Shown here piece by piece: positions 9,169 to 17,276 of a DNA stretch of 31,171 nt; the stretch's first letter is position 1; the number at the start of each line of letters is the position of its first letter. The translations under genes and the position numbers were made by a program. The stretch covers positions 1 through 31,171 of the forward strand of contig JAIYAJ010000551.1 in NCBI GenBank assembly GCA_027489105.1. Direction: 5' to 3'. The notes under the pieces are model-generated. The model searched no databases. It was not told the DNA's origin and worked only from the letters and a program-made list of their open reading frames with translations. This stretch comes from Zymomonas sp. (lineage in GTDB: Bacteria; Pseudomonadota; Alphaproteobacteria; Sphingomonadales; Sphingomonadaceae).

Positions 9169-11334
9169 GTGGCGGGACGAGACGGCTTCGGCGCGGCGCG
9201 GTTTATCGCGGGCATGGGCAAACGCACATGGAAAGGCGTGGCCGTCATGGCCCTCGGAGCGGCCATCGCCGCCGGGGCGGCAGCCGCCGACCGGGCCGGC
9301 TGGATCACCCAGCAGCGTCTCGAACGCGCCGATGCCGAACCCGGCAGCTGGCTGAACACCGGCCGCAACTATGCGGAGGATCATTACAGCCCGCTGGCCC
9401 AGATCGACGCCTCGACCGTCGGCCGGCTCAAGCTCGCCTGGTATCAGGACCTCGACACCGATCGCGGGCAGGAAGCCAATCCGATCGTCGTTGACGGGGT
9501 GATGTACACCACCAGCGCCTGGTCCAAGGTCTATGCGCTCGATGCGCGCAGCGGCAAGCTGCTCTGGTCGTACGACCCTGCCGTGAACGGCCGCAAAGGC
9601 TATGACGCCTGTTGCGATGTGGTGAACCGGGGCGTCGCCGTCTATGAGGGCAAGGTGTTCGTCGGCGCGCTCGACGGGCGGCTGATCGCGCTCGATGCCG
9701 CCAGCGGCAAGGTCCTGTGGGACGTGCAGACGACCGACACCAGCCGCCCCTACACCATCACCGGCGCCCCGCGCGTCGTGCGTGGCAAGGTGCTGATCGG
9801 CAATGGTGGCGCCGAATATGGCGTGCGCGGCTATGTCAGCGCCTATGACGCCAGCAGCGGCAAGCTGGTCTGGCGCTTCTACACCGTGCCCAACCCGAAC
9901 GGAAAGCCCGACGGTGCGGCATCGGATGCGATCTTCGAGAAGATCGGCAACAAGAGCTGGGGTGCCAATGGCGCGTGGAAGGAAGTCGGCGGCGGCGGCA
10001 CCGTGTGGGACGCGATCGTCTATGATCAGGACCTCAACCAGATCCTGATCGGCGTTGGCAATGGCAGTCCGTGGAATCGCCGGGTTCGTTCGGGCGACGA
10101 GGGCGACAATCTGTTTCTGTCGTCGATCGTCGCGCTCGATCCCGACACCGGCGCCTATAAATGGCATTTCCAGGAAGTGCCCGGCGAGGAATGGGATTTC
10201 ACCGCCACCCAGCCGATCATCCTGGCCGACATGCCGGTGGCCGGAAAGCCGCGCAAGGTGCTGTTCCACGCGCCCAAGAACGGCTTCTTCTACGTGATCG
10301 ATCGTGCCTCCGGCACCCCGGTGTCGATCAAGAATTTCGTGCCGGTCAACTGGGCCGACGGCTATGACGAAAAGAGCTGGCGTCCGCTGATCCGTCCAGA
10401 GGCGCGCTACACCGAAGCGGGCAAGGAATTCTTCGCGATGCCCAGCGCCTTCGGCGCGCACAACTGGCATCCGATGTCGTTCAGTCCCAAGACCGGTCTC
10501 GTCTATATCCCGGTCCAGTTGATGGGCTTCGGCTATGCCGACGACAAGAATTTCACTTATCGGCCGGGGCACTGGAATCTCGGCAACGGCTCGCTCTCCC
10601 TGCTCGGACCGCAGAGCGACGCGCAGTTGGCCGCGGCCCGCGCCGCGACCAAAGGCCGCCTGCTCGCCTGGGACCCGGTCAAGCAGGAGGCCCGTTTCAC
10701 GGTCGAGCATGCTGCCCCGTCCAATGGCGGCATCCTCTCGACCGCCGGCAACCTGCTGTTCCAGGGGCAGCCCGATGGCACATTCTCCGCCTTCGACGCG
10801 CGAGACGGCAAAAAGCTGTGGAGCTTCGACGCGCAGAATGGCGTGATCGCAGCCCCCATCTCCTTCTCGCTCGATGGTGAGCAATATATCGCGGTGATGG
10901 CCGGTCTCGGCGGCAGCTTCGGCGTCAGTTCGCCCTTCGCACCCAATCCGCACAAGCGGCCGAACGGGCGGATCCTTGTCTTCAAGCTCGACGGCAAGGC
11001 GAGCCTGCCACCCTATCAGAAGCCCGTCATGCCGGCGCAGCTCGTCAGCGACAGCTTCCCCGCTGGGGCGGCCGAACGCGGCCTCGCCCTGTACGCCGGG
11101 CAATGCAGCCTGTGCCACGGACCGGGCGGCTATTCGGCCGGGGTGATCCCCGACCTGCGCCGCTCGCCGACCATCGCCAGCCGCGAGCTGTTCCACCAGG
11201 TCGTGCTCGATGGCATCCTGCAGCAGCGCGGCATGATCAGCTTCCGCGAAATGCTGAAGCCCGAGCAGGTCGAGGAAATCCGCGCCTATCTGGGCACACG
11301 GTCCGCCGCGCTGAAGCAGAGCGAGGGCAGCTGA
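9169..11334 (+). CDS. PQQ-dependent quinohaemoprotein alcohol dehydrogenase (type II, with haem c domain)
   Basis: The 721-residue protein oxidises alcohols or aldehydes in the periplasm with PQQ and passes electrons to a fused cytochrome c. An eight-bladed propeller spans about 50-600, with repeats such as VYALDARSGKLLW. The vicinal disulfide C148-C149 and EEWDF, holding catalytic D343, are present. Two residues after D343 is T345; lanthanide-dependent XoxF/ExaF enzymes have Asp there, so this one should use calcium. The C-terminal haem motif is C646-S-L-C649-H650, with a Met in RGMISF as likely sixth ligand. The N-terminal 40 residues look like a signal peptide ending in AAAA. GTG 9169 is favoured by AGGAGAG just upstream; ATG 9214 is an alternative. 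A strong hairpin follows. Confidence 0.93.
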   Translation: MAGRDGFGAARFIAGMGKRTWKGVAVMALGAAIAAGAAAADRAGWITQQRLERADAEPGSWLNTGRNYAEDHYSPLAQIDASTVGRLKLAWYQDLDTDRGQEANPIVVDGVMYTTSAWSKVYALDARSGKLLWSYDPAVNGRKGYDACCDVVNRGVAVYEGKVFVGALDGRLIALDAASGKVLWDVQTTDTSRPYTITGAPRVVRGKVLIGNGGAEYGVRGYVSAYDASSGKLVWRFYTVPNPNGKPDGAASDAIFEKIGNKSWGANGAWKEVGGGGTVWDAIVYDQDLNQILIGVGNGSPWNRRVRSGDEGDNLFLSSIVALDPDTGAYKWHFQEVPGEEWDFTATQPIILADMPVAGKPRKVLFHAPKNGFFYVIDRASGTPVSIKNFVPVNWADGYDEKSWRPLIRPEARYTEAGKEFFAMPSAFGAHNWHPMSFSPKTGLVYIPVQLMGFGYADDKNFTYRPGHWNLGNGSLSLLGPQSDAQLAAARAATKGRLLAWDPVKQEARFTVEHAAPSNGGILSTAGNLLFQGQPDGTFSAFDARDGKKLWSFDAQNGVIAAPISFSLDGEQYIAVMAGLGGSFGVSSPFAPNPHKRPNGRILVFKLDGKASLPPYQKPVMPAQLVSDSFPAGAAERGLALYAGQCSLCHGPGGYSAGVIPDLRRSPTIASRELFHQVVLDGILQQRGMISFREMLKPEQVEEIRAYLGTRSAALKQSEGS

Positions 11335-11370
11335 GCCCTTGAGCTGCCAGTCGGTGCAGCCGTTGGACAA

Positions 11371-11402
11371 GCCGTGCCGCCGATGGACAGAAGCGGCACG
11401 GC
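11371..11402 (+). terminator. Strong hairpin after the PQQ dehydrogenase gene
   Basis: GCCGTGCCGC and GCGGCACGGC form a perfect 10-bp stem with a 12-base loop, 36 bases past the dehydrogenase stop. There is no T-run, so it is a GC-rich, perhaps Rho-assisted, terminator. It probably separates the dehydrogenase from the MFS gene. Confidence 0.5.
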
Positions 11403-11447
11403 GAGATCGCTAGCCTTCTCCTTTGCTAAATCGGCAAGGGGAATGGC

Positions 11448-12665
11448 ATGGCGGCGGCAAGCAACGGCGGCATCGGCGAAACGCCTGCGGGCGGCACCCT
11501 AGCCGCTGCTATATCCGTCTACCTGGGCGGGCTCGTCATCGGCCTGACGCTGGTATCCTTTCCCGCAAGCAGCCTCGTCCTGCGCTCGATCCACGGCTTC
11601 TCGAACGAGGCCTATGGCTCCATCTATCTGCCGCAGCTGATCGCCGCAGTGGCGGGCGCGCTGGCCGGCGGCGCATCCGAGGGCCGCGTCTCGCTCAAGG
11701 CGATGTATGTCGTCTCGCTGCTCGCCTTCTGCCTTGCCGAAACGCTGCTCGCCCTCTCCGCGGGTGCGTCATCAGCTGCGGCCCTGCCGATGGTGATGGC
11801 GGCGACCGCTTTGTTCGGCTTCGGGTTCGGCTTCGGCGGCGGCCCGCTCAATGCCTTTGCTGCACTCCTCTTTCCGGCCCGCCAGGGCGCGGCCGTGACC
11901 GCGCTCCATATGTGCGCGGGTGCCGGGCTGACGCTGGCGCCGATCCTGTTCGCAGCACTCGACCGGATCGGACTGTGGATCGTCGGGCCGGTCGCGCTCG
12001 CCGTAATCGCCGGCCTGCTCGCCCTGCTGAGCCTCCGGGCACCCCTGCCCGTCCCCCCGCGCGAGGACGCGCAGGCCGCCACCGGCCTGCATCCGGCGCG
12101 CACCCCGTTCTTCTGGCTCTGTGCGGCAGCGGCCATGTTCTATTCGATTGCGGAAGGGACATTCTCAAACTGGGCGATCGTCTTTCTGACCGACGAGCGC
12201 GGGCTCGATCCGCAGGCGGCCGCGCTGGCGCTCACCTGTTTCTGGGCCGCGCTCACCCTCGGCCGCCTGCTGGCGACACTGATCGCGGGCTGGCTGCCCC
12301 CGGTCGCCTTCCTGCTGTCGCTACCGCTGGCGATCATGCTGACCCAGCTGACCCTCCCCACGGTGGGCAGCCCGGCCAGCGCCCTCATCGCCTTTGCCGC
12401 TGCCGGCCTGTCCTGCTCGGCCTTCTTCCCGATGCTGGTGGCCTTCGCAGCAGCCCCGACGCCGCGTGCAATTTCCTGGATCGCGTCGATGCTGACGGCT
12501 GCGATGATGGTCGGCGTGGGGATAGGCTCCTATGCCATCGGCGCCCTGCGCGGCAGCGGACCCATTGCAGACCTCTACTCCCGATCGACCGTCGCGCCGG
12601 CACTTTGCCTGATCGCGACGCTCGCGGCTTTCGTTCTCATCAGGCGCCGTCGATCGCGCGCCTGA
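11448..12665 (+). CDS. MFS transporter, 12 transmembrane segments
   Basis: This 405-residue protein is almost wholly hydrophobic, with about twelve membrane segments in two halves around a hydrophilic loop near 200-225. That is the standard major facilitator shape. AAGGGG six bases before ATG 11448 supports the start; a longer overlapping frame from 11423 is not real. The specific drug- and sugar-transporter signatures I know are not evident, so the substrate is unknown. Its last 26 bases overlap the 3' end of the convergent TrpA-like gene, an unusual tail-to-tail overlap. It could move the substrate or product of the neighbouring TrpA/kinase cluster across the inner membrane, but it is on the opposite strand and this is inference. 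Confidence 0.85.
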   Translation: MAAASNGGIGETPAGGTLAAAISVYLGGLVIGLTLVSFPASSLVLRSIHGFSNEAYGSIYLPQLIAAVAGALAGGASEGRVSLKAMYVVSLLAFCLAETLLALSAGASSAAALPMVMAATALFGFGFGFGGGPLNAFAALLFPARQGAAVTALHMCAGAGLTLAPILFAALDRIGLWIVGPVALAVIAGLLALLSLRAPLPVPPREDAQAATGLHPARTPFFWLCAAAAMFYSIAEGTFSNWAIVFLTDERGLDPQAAALALTCFWAALTLGRLLATLIAGWLPPVAFLLSLPLAIMLTQLTLPTVGSPASALIAFAAAGLSCSAFFPMLVAFAAAPTPRAISWIASMLTAAMMVGVGIGSYAIGALRGSGPIADLYSRSTVAPALCLIATLAAFVLIRRRRSRA

Positions 12666-13458
12666 ACGTCTCGCAGAAACCGCGCACCTCTGCCGCCAGC
12701 TCCTGCGGCGTCGTCGTCGTCGCCCGCGCGTCGATGAAGTCCACCAGCGCCGAACCGACGATCACCGCATCGGCATGGCCGGCAAAATCGCGGGCGATGT
12801 CGGGCGTCTTGATACCGAAGCCGACCCCGACCGGAAGGTCGGACAGCGTCCGTCCCCGTTCGACCGCCTGCCGCACGGCATCGCCGCCCGCCGTTGCCCC
12901 GCCGGTAGGGCCCGCCTGCGGGATGACATAGAGAAAGCCGCCGAAACCTTCGGTACGCAGCAAGGCGGGGTCGGCGACCGTGCCTGCGGGCAGCAGCGGG
13001 ATCTGCACCAGACCCGCGGCCCGCATGGCCGGCAGATAGGTGACGGCCTCGCGCGGCGGCAGATCGGGCAGGATCAGGCCATCGGTGCCAGCCTCGGCCA
13101 GTCCCGCAAAACCGTCGGCCTCTCGCGACAATAGCGGATTGGCATAGCCCATGAGGATAAGCGGCGTGTCCTGGTCGCCCTCGCGAAAGCGCCGGACGAT
13201 GTCGAGCGTGACGTCCACACTGCTGCCGGCATCGAGCGCGCGGCGGTTGGCGCGGCGGATGACCGGGCCGTCAAGGATCGCGTCGGCAAAGGGATAGCCC
13301 AGTTCGATCGCATCGGCGCCGCCCTCGACAAGGGCGTGCAGCAGGCGTGGCGACAGCGAGACTGCGGGATCGCCGGCAACGATGTAGAAGATCAGGGCGG
13401 TACGGCCTTCCGCCGCACAAAGCGCGAAGCGGCGCGCGAGACGCGATGTTGGCGACAT
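12640..13458 (-). CDS. TrpA-like (tryptophan synthase alpha family) lyase, copy 1, paired with a TrpB-like pseudoenzyme
   Basis: This 272-residue TIM-barrel protein belongs to the TrpA family, which splits indole-3-glycerol phosphate into indole and glyceraldehyde 3-phosphate. Both catalytic acids are present: E52 in AIELGYPFADA and D63 in ILDGPVI. Loop 6 keeps GPTG (T185), and the phosphate site GVGFGI (211-216) and IVGSA is intact. Unusual points are GYANP where TrpA has GYYNP, and PAGTV in place of the APTT segment. The ATG at 13458 shares one base with the TrpB-like stop (TGATG), so translation is coupled; a longer frame to 13512 is not needed. The last 26 bases overlap the MFS gene. No other trp genes are near, and a second TrpA-like gene lies 4 kb away, so a catabolic role is more likely than tryptophan synthesis. 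Confidence 0.85.
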   Translation of the reverse strand: MSPTSRLARRFALCAAEGRTALIFYIVAGDPAVSLSPRLLHALVEGGADAIELGYPFADAILDGPVIRRANRRALDAGSSVDVTLDIVRRFREGDQDTPLILMGYANPLLSREADGFAGLAEAGTDGLILPDLPPREAVTYLPAMRAAGLVQIPLLPAGTVADPALLRTEGFGGFLYVIPQAGPTGGATAGGDAVRQAVERGRTLSDLPVGVGFGIKTPDIARDFAGHADAVIVGSALVDFIDARATTTTPQELAAEVRGFCETFRRAIDGA

Positions 13459-14642
13459 CAGGCGACGTCCAGCAGATGATGATCGATGACGCCCGCCGCC
13501 GCAGTCACACACAGTATCGCAGCATCGACCGGCAACCGGGCCGCCTCCGAGCGAGCCAGCGCGACCCCGAAGGCGCTTTCGAACGACAGCGCCAGGCCAT
13601 GCTCCCAGGCGAGGTGGCGCATGGCGTCGACCGCGTCGGCATCGGACACCGGGCGGACGCCGACGCGGCCCGATCGCAGCCAGGCAGCCAGTTCGGGCCC
13701 TGCCGCCGAATAGGAAGCGCCGGCGGCAGCGGAGCCGACACGCCGGATCTGCCCGTCGTCATCCTGCAACAGCAGCGTACGCGCGCCGTGGAAGATGCCG
13801 GGGCGTCCCTGCGACAGGGCGCCGCCCGCCTCGCCGGGCTCGGCGACCAGACAGGACACGTCGGGATCGTCGAGAAAGGCCGAGAAAAGCCCGGAGGCTG
13901 CTGCCCCACCATCCATCACCGCGATCGCGATGGTGGGCAGCCGGCCCGTGCGCTCGACCAAGGCCTGCCGTGCCTCCATGCCGATTACGCCCTGGAAATG
14001 GCGAACGATCGTCGGATAGGGATGAGCCCCAACCGGCGCGCCCGCGACATAGAGGCAGCGCTCGCTATCCCCCATCCAGTGCTGCAAGGCGCGGCTCATC
14101 GCCCCATGCAGGACCGAGATGTCCGGCGGGACCAGCACGACCTGCGCACCCAGGCTGCGCATCCGGTCGATCATCCCACGGTAGGTCCCCGCTGCACCCC
14201 GCCCGATATAGATCGTCGCCTTCAGCCGCAGCCGGGCGGCGGCGGCCGCGACAGCTACGCCATGTTCTCCGGACCCTGTATCGGCGACCACTTCGGTCAT
14301 GCCCATGCGCCGGGCCATCAGGCATTGGCCGACGACCGCCGCCGCGCCCGCCCCCTGCCCGTTGCTGAGGTCTTCGCGCTTGAGAAAGATGGAGGCGCCT
14401 CGCCCGTCGACAGCCTCCAGCCGGGTCAGCGGTGTCGGCCGGCAGACATGGTCGAGGAGGAGCGCATCCAGATCGCGGCGGAAGTGCGCATCGTCGAGCG
14501 CCTGGGCGAAGGTTGCATCCAGCCGGTCGAGAACGGGCAGCAGCGCCGCCACGACGAACTGTCCTCCGAACAGCTCGCCGTCCGCGCCACGGAATTTGCC
14601 TCTGGGAAGCTGGTCGGCCTGCTCGTTCGCGATGGTCTGCAT
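13458..14642 (-). CDS. TrpB-like pseudoenzyme lacking the PLP lysine
   Basis: The 394-residue protein matches tryptophan synthase beta along its whole length (E. coli TrpB is 397): FGGQFV, RPTPL, IFLKREDL, AHPYPTIVRHFQ, LLQDDDGQI and SFESAF. The PLP site is destroyed. From KREDL to RRMG the alignment needs no gap, yet the PLP lysine (K87 in E. coli) is G99. The phosphate loop GGGSNA is DGGAAA (244-249), E109 is D121, and the SGRGDKD segment is replaced by TAAAGVID. It should not carry out beta-replacement. Coupling to TrpA copy 1 suggests it remains as a docking or allosteric partner with an indole-type tunnel. The start is uncertain: ATG 14642 fits TrpB length but has no clear ribosome site, and the frame opens at 14711. 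Confidence 0.82.
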   Translation of the reverse strand: MQTIANEQADQLPRGKFRGADGELFGGQFVVAALLPVLDRLDATFAQALDDAHFRRDLDALLLDHVCRPTPLTRLEAVDGRGASIFLKREDLSNGQGAGAAAVVGQCLMARRMGMTEVVADTGSGEHGVAVAAAAARLRLKATIYIGRGAAGTYRGMIDRMRSLGAQVVLVPPDISVLHGAMSRALQHWMGDSERCLYVAGAPVGAHPYPTIVRHFQGVIGMEARQALVERTGRLPTIAIAVMDGGAAASGLFSAFLDDPDVSCLVAEPGEAGGALSQGRPGIFHGARTLLLQDDDGQIRRVGSAAAGASYSAAGPELAAWLRSGRVGVRPVSDADAVDAMRHLAWEHGLALSFESAFGVALARSEAARLPVDAAILCVTAAAGVIDHHLLDVA

Positions 14643-14747
14643 CGCATTGTTGAACAGGCGCAAGCAGCAGGGGTCCAGACCGTCATGGAGGCAACGGAAA
14701 GCCTTGCGCAATAAGTGGATAGAGCCCGCAGGCCGTGGATGCCACCG

Positions 14748-15725
14748 TCAGCGGCGCAGCGTCTCGGACGGCAGTTCCTGAAAGCGCCGGCGATATTCGG
14801 CGGAGAAGCGGCCGAGATGGGTGAAGCCCCATTCGAGCGCCAGTTCGCTCACTGTGGTCGGCGCGCTCGCCTCGAGCAGCGCCTCGCGCACGCCCTCCAT
14901 GCGGCGATTGCGGATGTAGAGGAGCGGCGGCGTGCCGACGAAGCGCTCGAAGCCGGTGTAGAGCGCCCGCGCACTGACGTCGGCGACCGCGACCAGCGCC
15001 TCCATCGTGATGTCCTCGCGCAGATTATGCTCGATATAGGACAGTGCCCGCTTGACGTGGCGCGGCAGGGCGCCCGTCGAGGACGCCCGCAGCGCCTCGC
15101 TGTAGTTATTGGGCTGCCCCAGCAAAAGTAGCGAGATCAGCGCGCTTTCGATCTCGTTCGAGACGCGGCGTTCGCCGAGAAGGCCGGGATCGATCTCATA
15201 TTGGTCGAACAGGAAATTGGCGAGCCGTGCGATCGAGCGGCCCGGTTCGCCATCGAGTTCGATCAGCGGCTCGAACACCACCGGCTGCGTCAGGCCACGA
15301 CCGAGCATATCGGCCGCACATTTCTCCACCGCCGAGCGCGAGATCTTGACCATCCGCTGACCGCAATCGGCCGACCAGACCGAGCGCACCCATTCCGTCG
15401 GCGACACGATCGTCGCCGTGCCCACCTGATTGCGAACCGCGCGCCCGCAATGTTCGAGGTCGGTCCAGCCCGACAGCGGCAGTTCGAGCATGAAGAAGGT
15501 TTCGAACAGCCCGGCGTCGATATGCACTTCCGCGCCATATTGCAGATAGTTGAGCGACAATTTGGCAAGCGGAACGCGATGATGCCGCGCGTCGACCCGG
15601 TGGTCTCGGTCGCGAAGATAGGTTCGATGGCTGCAATAGGAGCCGGCAAGATAGCTGCTGAACTCGGCAAGGTCGGTGGACACCATCGCGACCCGCGAAG
15701 AAAGGGGCAATTGCGTGGAAATCAT
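14748..15725 (-). CDS. AraC-family transcriptional regulator (AraC_binding_2 type)
   Basis: This 325-residue regulator has an N-terminal sensor region (about 30-200) resembling the AraC_binding_2 domain found in regulators of aromatic and amine catabolism, such as XylS- and FeaR-like proteins. Its C-terminal AraC double helix-turn-helix (about 220-325) contains LVAVADVSARALYTGFERF and ELALEWGFTHLGRFSAEYRR, the latter being the family's second-helix signature. AAGGAGG six bases before ATG 15725 is the best ribosome site in the block, suggesting steady translation. It sits between the kinase (87 bases upstream) and the TrpB-like gene (about 105 bases downstream), all on one strand, and is the obvious local regulator. 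Its ligand may be the substrate of the pathway; this is inference. Confidence 0.9.
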   Translation of the reverse strand: MISTQLPLSSRVAMVSTDLAEFSSYLAGSYCSHRTYLRDRDHRVDARHHRVPLAKLSLNYLQYGAEVHIDAGLFETFFMLELPLSGWTDLEHCGRAVRNQVGTATIVSPTEWVRSVWSADCGQRMVKISRSAVEKCAADMLGRGLTQPVVFEPLIELDGEPGRSIARLANFLFDQYEIDPGLLGERRVSNEIESALISLLLLGQPNNYSEALRASSTGALPRHVKRALSYIEHNLREDITMEALVAVADVSARALYTGFERFVGTPPLLYIRNRRMEGVREALLEASAPTTVSELALEWGFTHLGRFSAEYRRRFQELPSETLRR

Positions 15726-15777
15726 GCGGTTCCTCCTTTCCCTTTCCAGTTCGATGAGCGAGCGTGTAGTGAAAACC

Positions 15778-15842
15778 TCAACTGTTCAAGTCTAAAATAT
15801 CACCCTTGCCGACTAGAACAGATGCCACGGCTTCAACTGTTC
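15778..15842. repeat. Direct repeat TCAACTGTTC, two copies 55 bases apart
   Basis: Identical 10-mers lie at 15778-15787 in the kinase-AraC gap and at 15833-15842 in the last codons of the kinase gene. The 55-base spacing is close to five helical turns. AraC proteins often bind direct repeats, so this may be an autoregulatory site, but a chance match is possible. Confidence 0.25.
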
Positions 15843-17276
15843 GTAGCCTTTCAAATAACGCTCCGCCATCCTCTTGTATCGGGACGCTTTTTGTCGATCG
15901 GGCGTGAACTCCCGCTCGATCCTGACCAGCGCAATCGAGCCGTCCGCAATAGACGCATAGCGGCCGACGCCGAGGCCCGCGACGATCGCCGCGCCGACCG
16001 CACCCGTATCGAGGCATGCGACGCGGTTCAGCGTCACGCCGAGGACGTCGGCGCGAATCTGTGCCCAGAGGTCGGATCGATTGCCAGCACCGCCGATGAA
16101 CAGCGACGGCGGGCGAACCCCGGCCGCTTCCACCGCGCCTTCGAAGATCAGCCTCGCCGACAGCGCGACCCCCTCCAGCGCCGCCAGCGCGAGCTGCGGC
16201 GCGCCGTCATGCGAACTCATGCCCAGGAAAGCGCCACGAGCATGCGCATCCCACAAGGGCGCGCGCTCCCCTTCGAGATGGGGGAGGAACAGCACGCCAT
16301 CCCCTGCCCCGCCCCGATCCGCCTGCGCGGCCCGGTCGAGGACACCCTGATGATCGGTGCCCAGCAGCTGGGCCATCCATCGCAGCGTGTCGCCGCCGCT
16401 CTGGGTCGGCCCGGCCTGCACATACCAGTCCTCGATCGGCGGAAAGCTGACGATACCCGGCCGACCGCCCGGCCGACCGCCGATCAGTGCCACGATCTCG
16501 CTCGTTCCGCTGATATAGCAGCCTTCGCCAGCGCCGGCCGCGCCCGAACCGAACAGACAGGCAAAGGCATCCATCGTGCCGTTGACGATCCGCGCCGAGC
16601 AGTCGGGCCAATGCGCGTGGCGGAATGGGCCGACCACGTCGCGGAAGGATCGCAGCGGGGCAACCCGCTCGGCGGCGCCCGGCACCATGGCGAGATATTC
16701 GTCGATATAGGACCCCGACGCATCGACCGCGTCGAAACAGGCGAACGGATCGGCCGTCCACAGGCCGGTCAGCTGGCGCAGCAGGAAATCCTTGGGCGAC
16801 AGCAGCTTGGCCGTACGCTTCCAGATGTCCGGTCGATGGCGTGCGACATGGGCCATTTGCGGCACCATGTGGCTGGCGCTTATCGCCATGCCCGACGGCC
16901 ACCAGCCCAAGCGGCGTTCCTCGCCGACCATCTGGTTGAGCCGCTCGGCTTCCTCCTCGGCACGGACGTCCTGCCAGACGACGGCCGGCGCGAGCGGCGT
17001 GCCTTCCGCGTCGACGCAGACATAGGTGTTGACCTGGCTGCAGATCGCGATCGCGGAGAGGTCGGCCGGGGACCGCCCGTCCATCAGCTGGTCGGCGACC
17101 TTCCACAGCGCGATCATCCAGTCCCAGGCGTCCTGTTCGACGCGCCCCTCGGCGGGTCTGTAGGTCGGGTAGGTCGTGCCGCAGGTTCCCAGCAATTCGC
17201 CGTCGCGGTCGTAGAGCACGCCCTTGAGCGACGTGGTGCCGAGATCGATCCCGAGAATATAGCCGCCGTCAGGCAT
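15813..17276 (-). CDS. FGGY-family carbohydrate kinase (xylulokinase-like)
   Basis: The 487-residue protein is an FGGY sugar kinase, a family that phosphorylates ketoses and polyols such as xylulose, ribulose or glycerol with ATP. It begins with the phosphate-binding ILGIDLGTTSLKGVLYD, has VNGTMDAF with D236 as the likely catalytic base, QAGPTQSGGDTLRW, and the C-terminal nucleotide motif FIGGAGNRSDLWAQIRADVLG. The length is normal. The ATG overlaps the end of TrpA-like copy 2 by eight bases (ATGCCTGA), so the two are translated together and probably act in sequence. A TrpA-type lyase needs a phosphorylated glycerol side chain; a kinase directly coupled to it could supply this. The real substrate is not readable from sequence. 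Confidence 0.9.
   Translation of the reverse strand: MPDGGYILGIDLGTTSLKGVLYDRDGELLGTCGTTYPTYRPAEGRVEQDAWDWMIALWKVADQLMDGRSPADLSAIAICSQVNTYVCVDAEGTPLAPAVVWQDVRAEEEAERLNQMVGEERRLGWWPSGMAISASHMVPQMAHVARHRPDIWKRTAKLLSPKDFLLRQLTGLWTADPFACFDAVDASGSYIDEYLAMVPGAAERVAPLRSFRDVVGPFRHAHWPDCSARIVNGTMDAFACLFGSGAAGAGEGCYISGTSEIVALIGGRPGGRPGIVSFPPIEDWYVQAGPTQSGGDTLRWMAQLLGTDHQGVLDRAAQADRGGAGDGVLFLPHLEGERAPLWDAHARGAFLGMSSHDGAPQLALAALEGVALSARLIFEGAVEAAGVRPPSLFIGGAGNRSDLWAQIRADVLGVTLNRVACLDTGAVGAAIVAGLGVGRYASIADGSIALVRIEREFTPDRQKASRYKRMAERYLKGYEQLKPWHLF

Noticed and set aside
9169..11334. Lanthanide-dependent (XoxF/ExaF-type) alcohol dehydrogenase
   Set aside because: The residue two after the catalytic Asp is Thr, not the Asp needed to bind a lanthanide.
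9031..11370. A 779-codon open frame antisense to the PQQ dehydrogenase
   Set aside because: The dehydrogenase has all its family motifs; the antisense frame shows no recognisable domain.
12640..14642. Reading the TrpA/TrpB-like pair as ordinary trpBA biosynthesis genes
   Set aside because: The PLP lysine and phosphate loop of TrpB are lost, no other trp genes are near, and the block includes a kinase, AraC regulator, second TrpA-like gene and TonB receptor.
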